From positions 18,890-39,705 of the forward strand of contig UZAN01040819.1 of NCBI GenBank assembly GCA_900618425.1: a DNA stretch of 20,816 nt, read 5' to 3'. How positions within the stretch are numbered: position 1 is the stretch's first letter; the number at the start of each line of letters is the position of its first letter. The notes beneath the pieces are model-generated. The model was not told the DNA's origin and made no database searches. It saw only the letters and a program-made list of their open reading frames with translations. Made by a program: the position numbers and the translations under genes. Below are positions 19,200-20,816 of this stretch, one piece after another. The stretch comes from Echinostoma caproni. Its lineage: Eukaryota; Platyhelminthes; Trematoda; Plagiorchiida; Echinostomatidae.

Positions 19200-20816
19200 A
19201 GAATAGCAAGCTTGGGTTAGCCCCTTCGATTGTTGAGAGGCACCAGGCATTCTTGGGTGTGGGTTTCACTGCCCACTAGTTGAATGCATTTAAATGCGAT
19301 GGAAATGTTTGTGATAAACGACAAAGAGCACCGGACAGCCGTTTCGTCCTGTTTGTCTGTTACCACAAACATTTACATATACATATTTATATGTGCATAT
19401 ATATATGAATATTTTACAATGCATATTTTAACATTTGTTATTCTAGTTGCACGGTGACTTTCTGTTTTGAGGGAAGATATTTAGATACTCTATTAATATT
19501 AGGCTACAAACGTATGCTATTAACGTAAACACCGATAATTTAGGAATTAGCCAAGGTTTGGACATGTTTATTTTTATTTATTTGGTTGCGGAATCCGTGA
19601 CTATTCCGATCAGTGCAATACGAGGTCAAAATTGTACCCGAGCAGCTCACATAAACTTTGATCGAAACTTTCAAGGTTGGGATATTGCGTTCAACTTTTC
19701 CGCACGACCCATCAATAACGTTTTGCTGACTCACCCATTCATGTTGCCTTACATTCGACTGCCCTTAATAGTGATACAATCAGTTTAAAACAGTTGAGCC
19801 AAGTCCTTTATAAATGCTTTTTAACATGACTGTACAATCACAGTGAAGGCAAAACTTATCTTACCAATGAAATAATTTCGCCAACCTGCACAATCACAAT
19901 CGATAAACCACCATAGCGCATTCAATTTTTCCAGACTCAGTTGAGTTCACTTGTGAGTGGACACAGTCCAACTGAACATATAACAATTTTATTCAGATCG
20001 CGTATTTCATCTCCGCATTCAACCGGACGAGTAAGTCAAACGAATGATTCAAAATGAACGGTCAATGTGACACTTTAAATCCCGGTGATGTGANCGGTCA
20101 GACGATGAAATTGAATGTCCAAATATTAGAGCACGGCAACTCTGCACCATCGATTCGGCTCAGTTTTGAGTGTTTGATTGCCAAATGAAAGCACTGCCCT
20201 AGACTACGTGATATCTATAAAATATTTCGTGGCATTTTAGACAAATTCGACTCTCGTTCATTTTTTATCTAGAGATTTGATTTGCTAAAACATTTGCGAA
20301 GCGAGGGAGTAACCCGTAATCGGAAACTCCATCGAGGTAGAGCACGTTGCTTGAGTATCCACAAGCTTATCTGCAAGAAAAAACAGCAGAGTCAATCATT
20401 GTTGGTGTGGTTCGAAACCTATTCGCAGTGGGTCTTATTGTCTAGGTAAATATCTCCGGGTCTGTTCGAACCCTAAAAAAACTTGTTTCAGCTCCGTTTT
20501 GTGCAGCCCCTCGTTTCAGCTTACTGCAAGCAAAAGTTCCATAGTGGGTCCCAACGTAAACTAATCACTACATCCATAAATCCTATTGAATTATTTTCAG
20601 CTTACAATTCTGTGAGTGCAACGCCCATAGTTGGTTTTATTCAGATCGGATAGTGGTCGAGATTCCAGAATCCAGTGGTTTTTATCGTTCAAAGGAATTA
20701 TCAAATTGGTTGAAGCGTATGGTAAGATTGATTTGACCGTCCCAGTTGCTCTCAACTGGTAGACCAAGCGGGTGATTGACTAGAGGTACGCTTTCAAAAT
20801 TTTTTATTGCATTGGT
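19200..20816. other. AT-rich end of window, no identifiable gene
   Basis: An alternating AT patch lies at about 19374-19412. A 76-codon plus frame (19558-19788) and a 64-codon minus frame overlap each other, and neither is recognised. Several T-rich acceptor-like AGs occur at 20490-20625 without matching donors. One N at 20094 marks an uncertain base. Confidence 0.4.

Noticed and set aside
19374..19412. Alternating AT stretch as a possible promoter or origin
   Set aside because: Low-complexity TA/CA sequence is common in AT-rich genomes and no gene or paired element lies beside it.
20440..20625. Series of TTTCAG acceptor-like sites
   Set aside because: No matching donors or sustained open frames were found between them, and such sites are frequent by chance in T-rich DNA.

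Overview
The window looks like non-coding, repeat-rich DNA from an animal genome. It is AT-rich by eye, has no operon-like packing, and its long open frames are no longer than chance would give. It contains fragments of a Penelope-like element, probably of an APE-type LINE, and of tRNA-derived SINEs. Short N runs at 15610-15613 and 20094 indicate a draft assembly. The mix of repeats would fit a flatworm, perhaps a digenean trematode, but that placement is inference and nothing in the window proves the species. I found no complete protein-coding gene, no rRNA or canonical tRNA gene, and no CRISPR array.

Layout. 0.4-1.3 kb: two fragments of a dispersed repeat (called R1 here), flanking a decayed tRNA-derived SINE. 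1.3-3.2 kb: nothing recognisable. 3.2 kb: a perfect (ACT)20 microsatellite. 4.2-4.5 kb: a third R1 fragment. 4.7-4.9 kb, minus strand: a broken piece resembling the endonuclease region of a CR1-like LINE. 7.1 kb: a possible small exon. 8.4-8.5 kb: a fourth R1 fragment. 10.6-10.9 kb: a stretch that could be an old LTR. 11.65-12.37 kb: a SINE next to the C-terminal GIY-YIG endonuclease of a Penelope-like retroelement, with in-frame stops and an apparently mutated catalytic glutamate. 13.6-14.0 kb, minus strand: the longest and clearest R1 copy. 14.85-17.15 kb: three more copies of the same SINE. 16.0-18.6 kb: several weak exon-like segments with reasonable splice signals. 19.2-20.8 kb: AT-rich sequence with nothing identifiable.

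The most interesting signal is R1, seen in five places on both strands. It carries an internal duplication of about 65-67 bp and a ten-base G/C run in two copies. The SINE family is second: five copies, all on the minus strand, sharing a conserved block downstream of the tRNA-like head. If host genes are present, this window is probably intron or intergenic space, with at most a few small exons.
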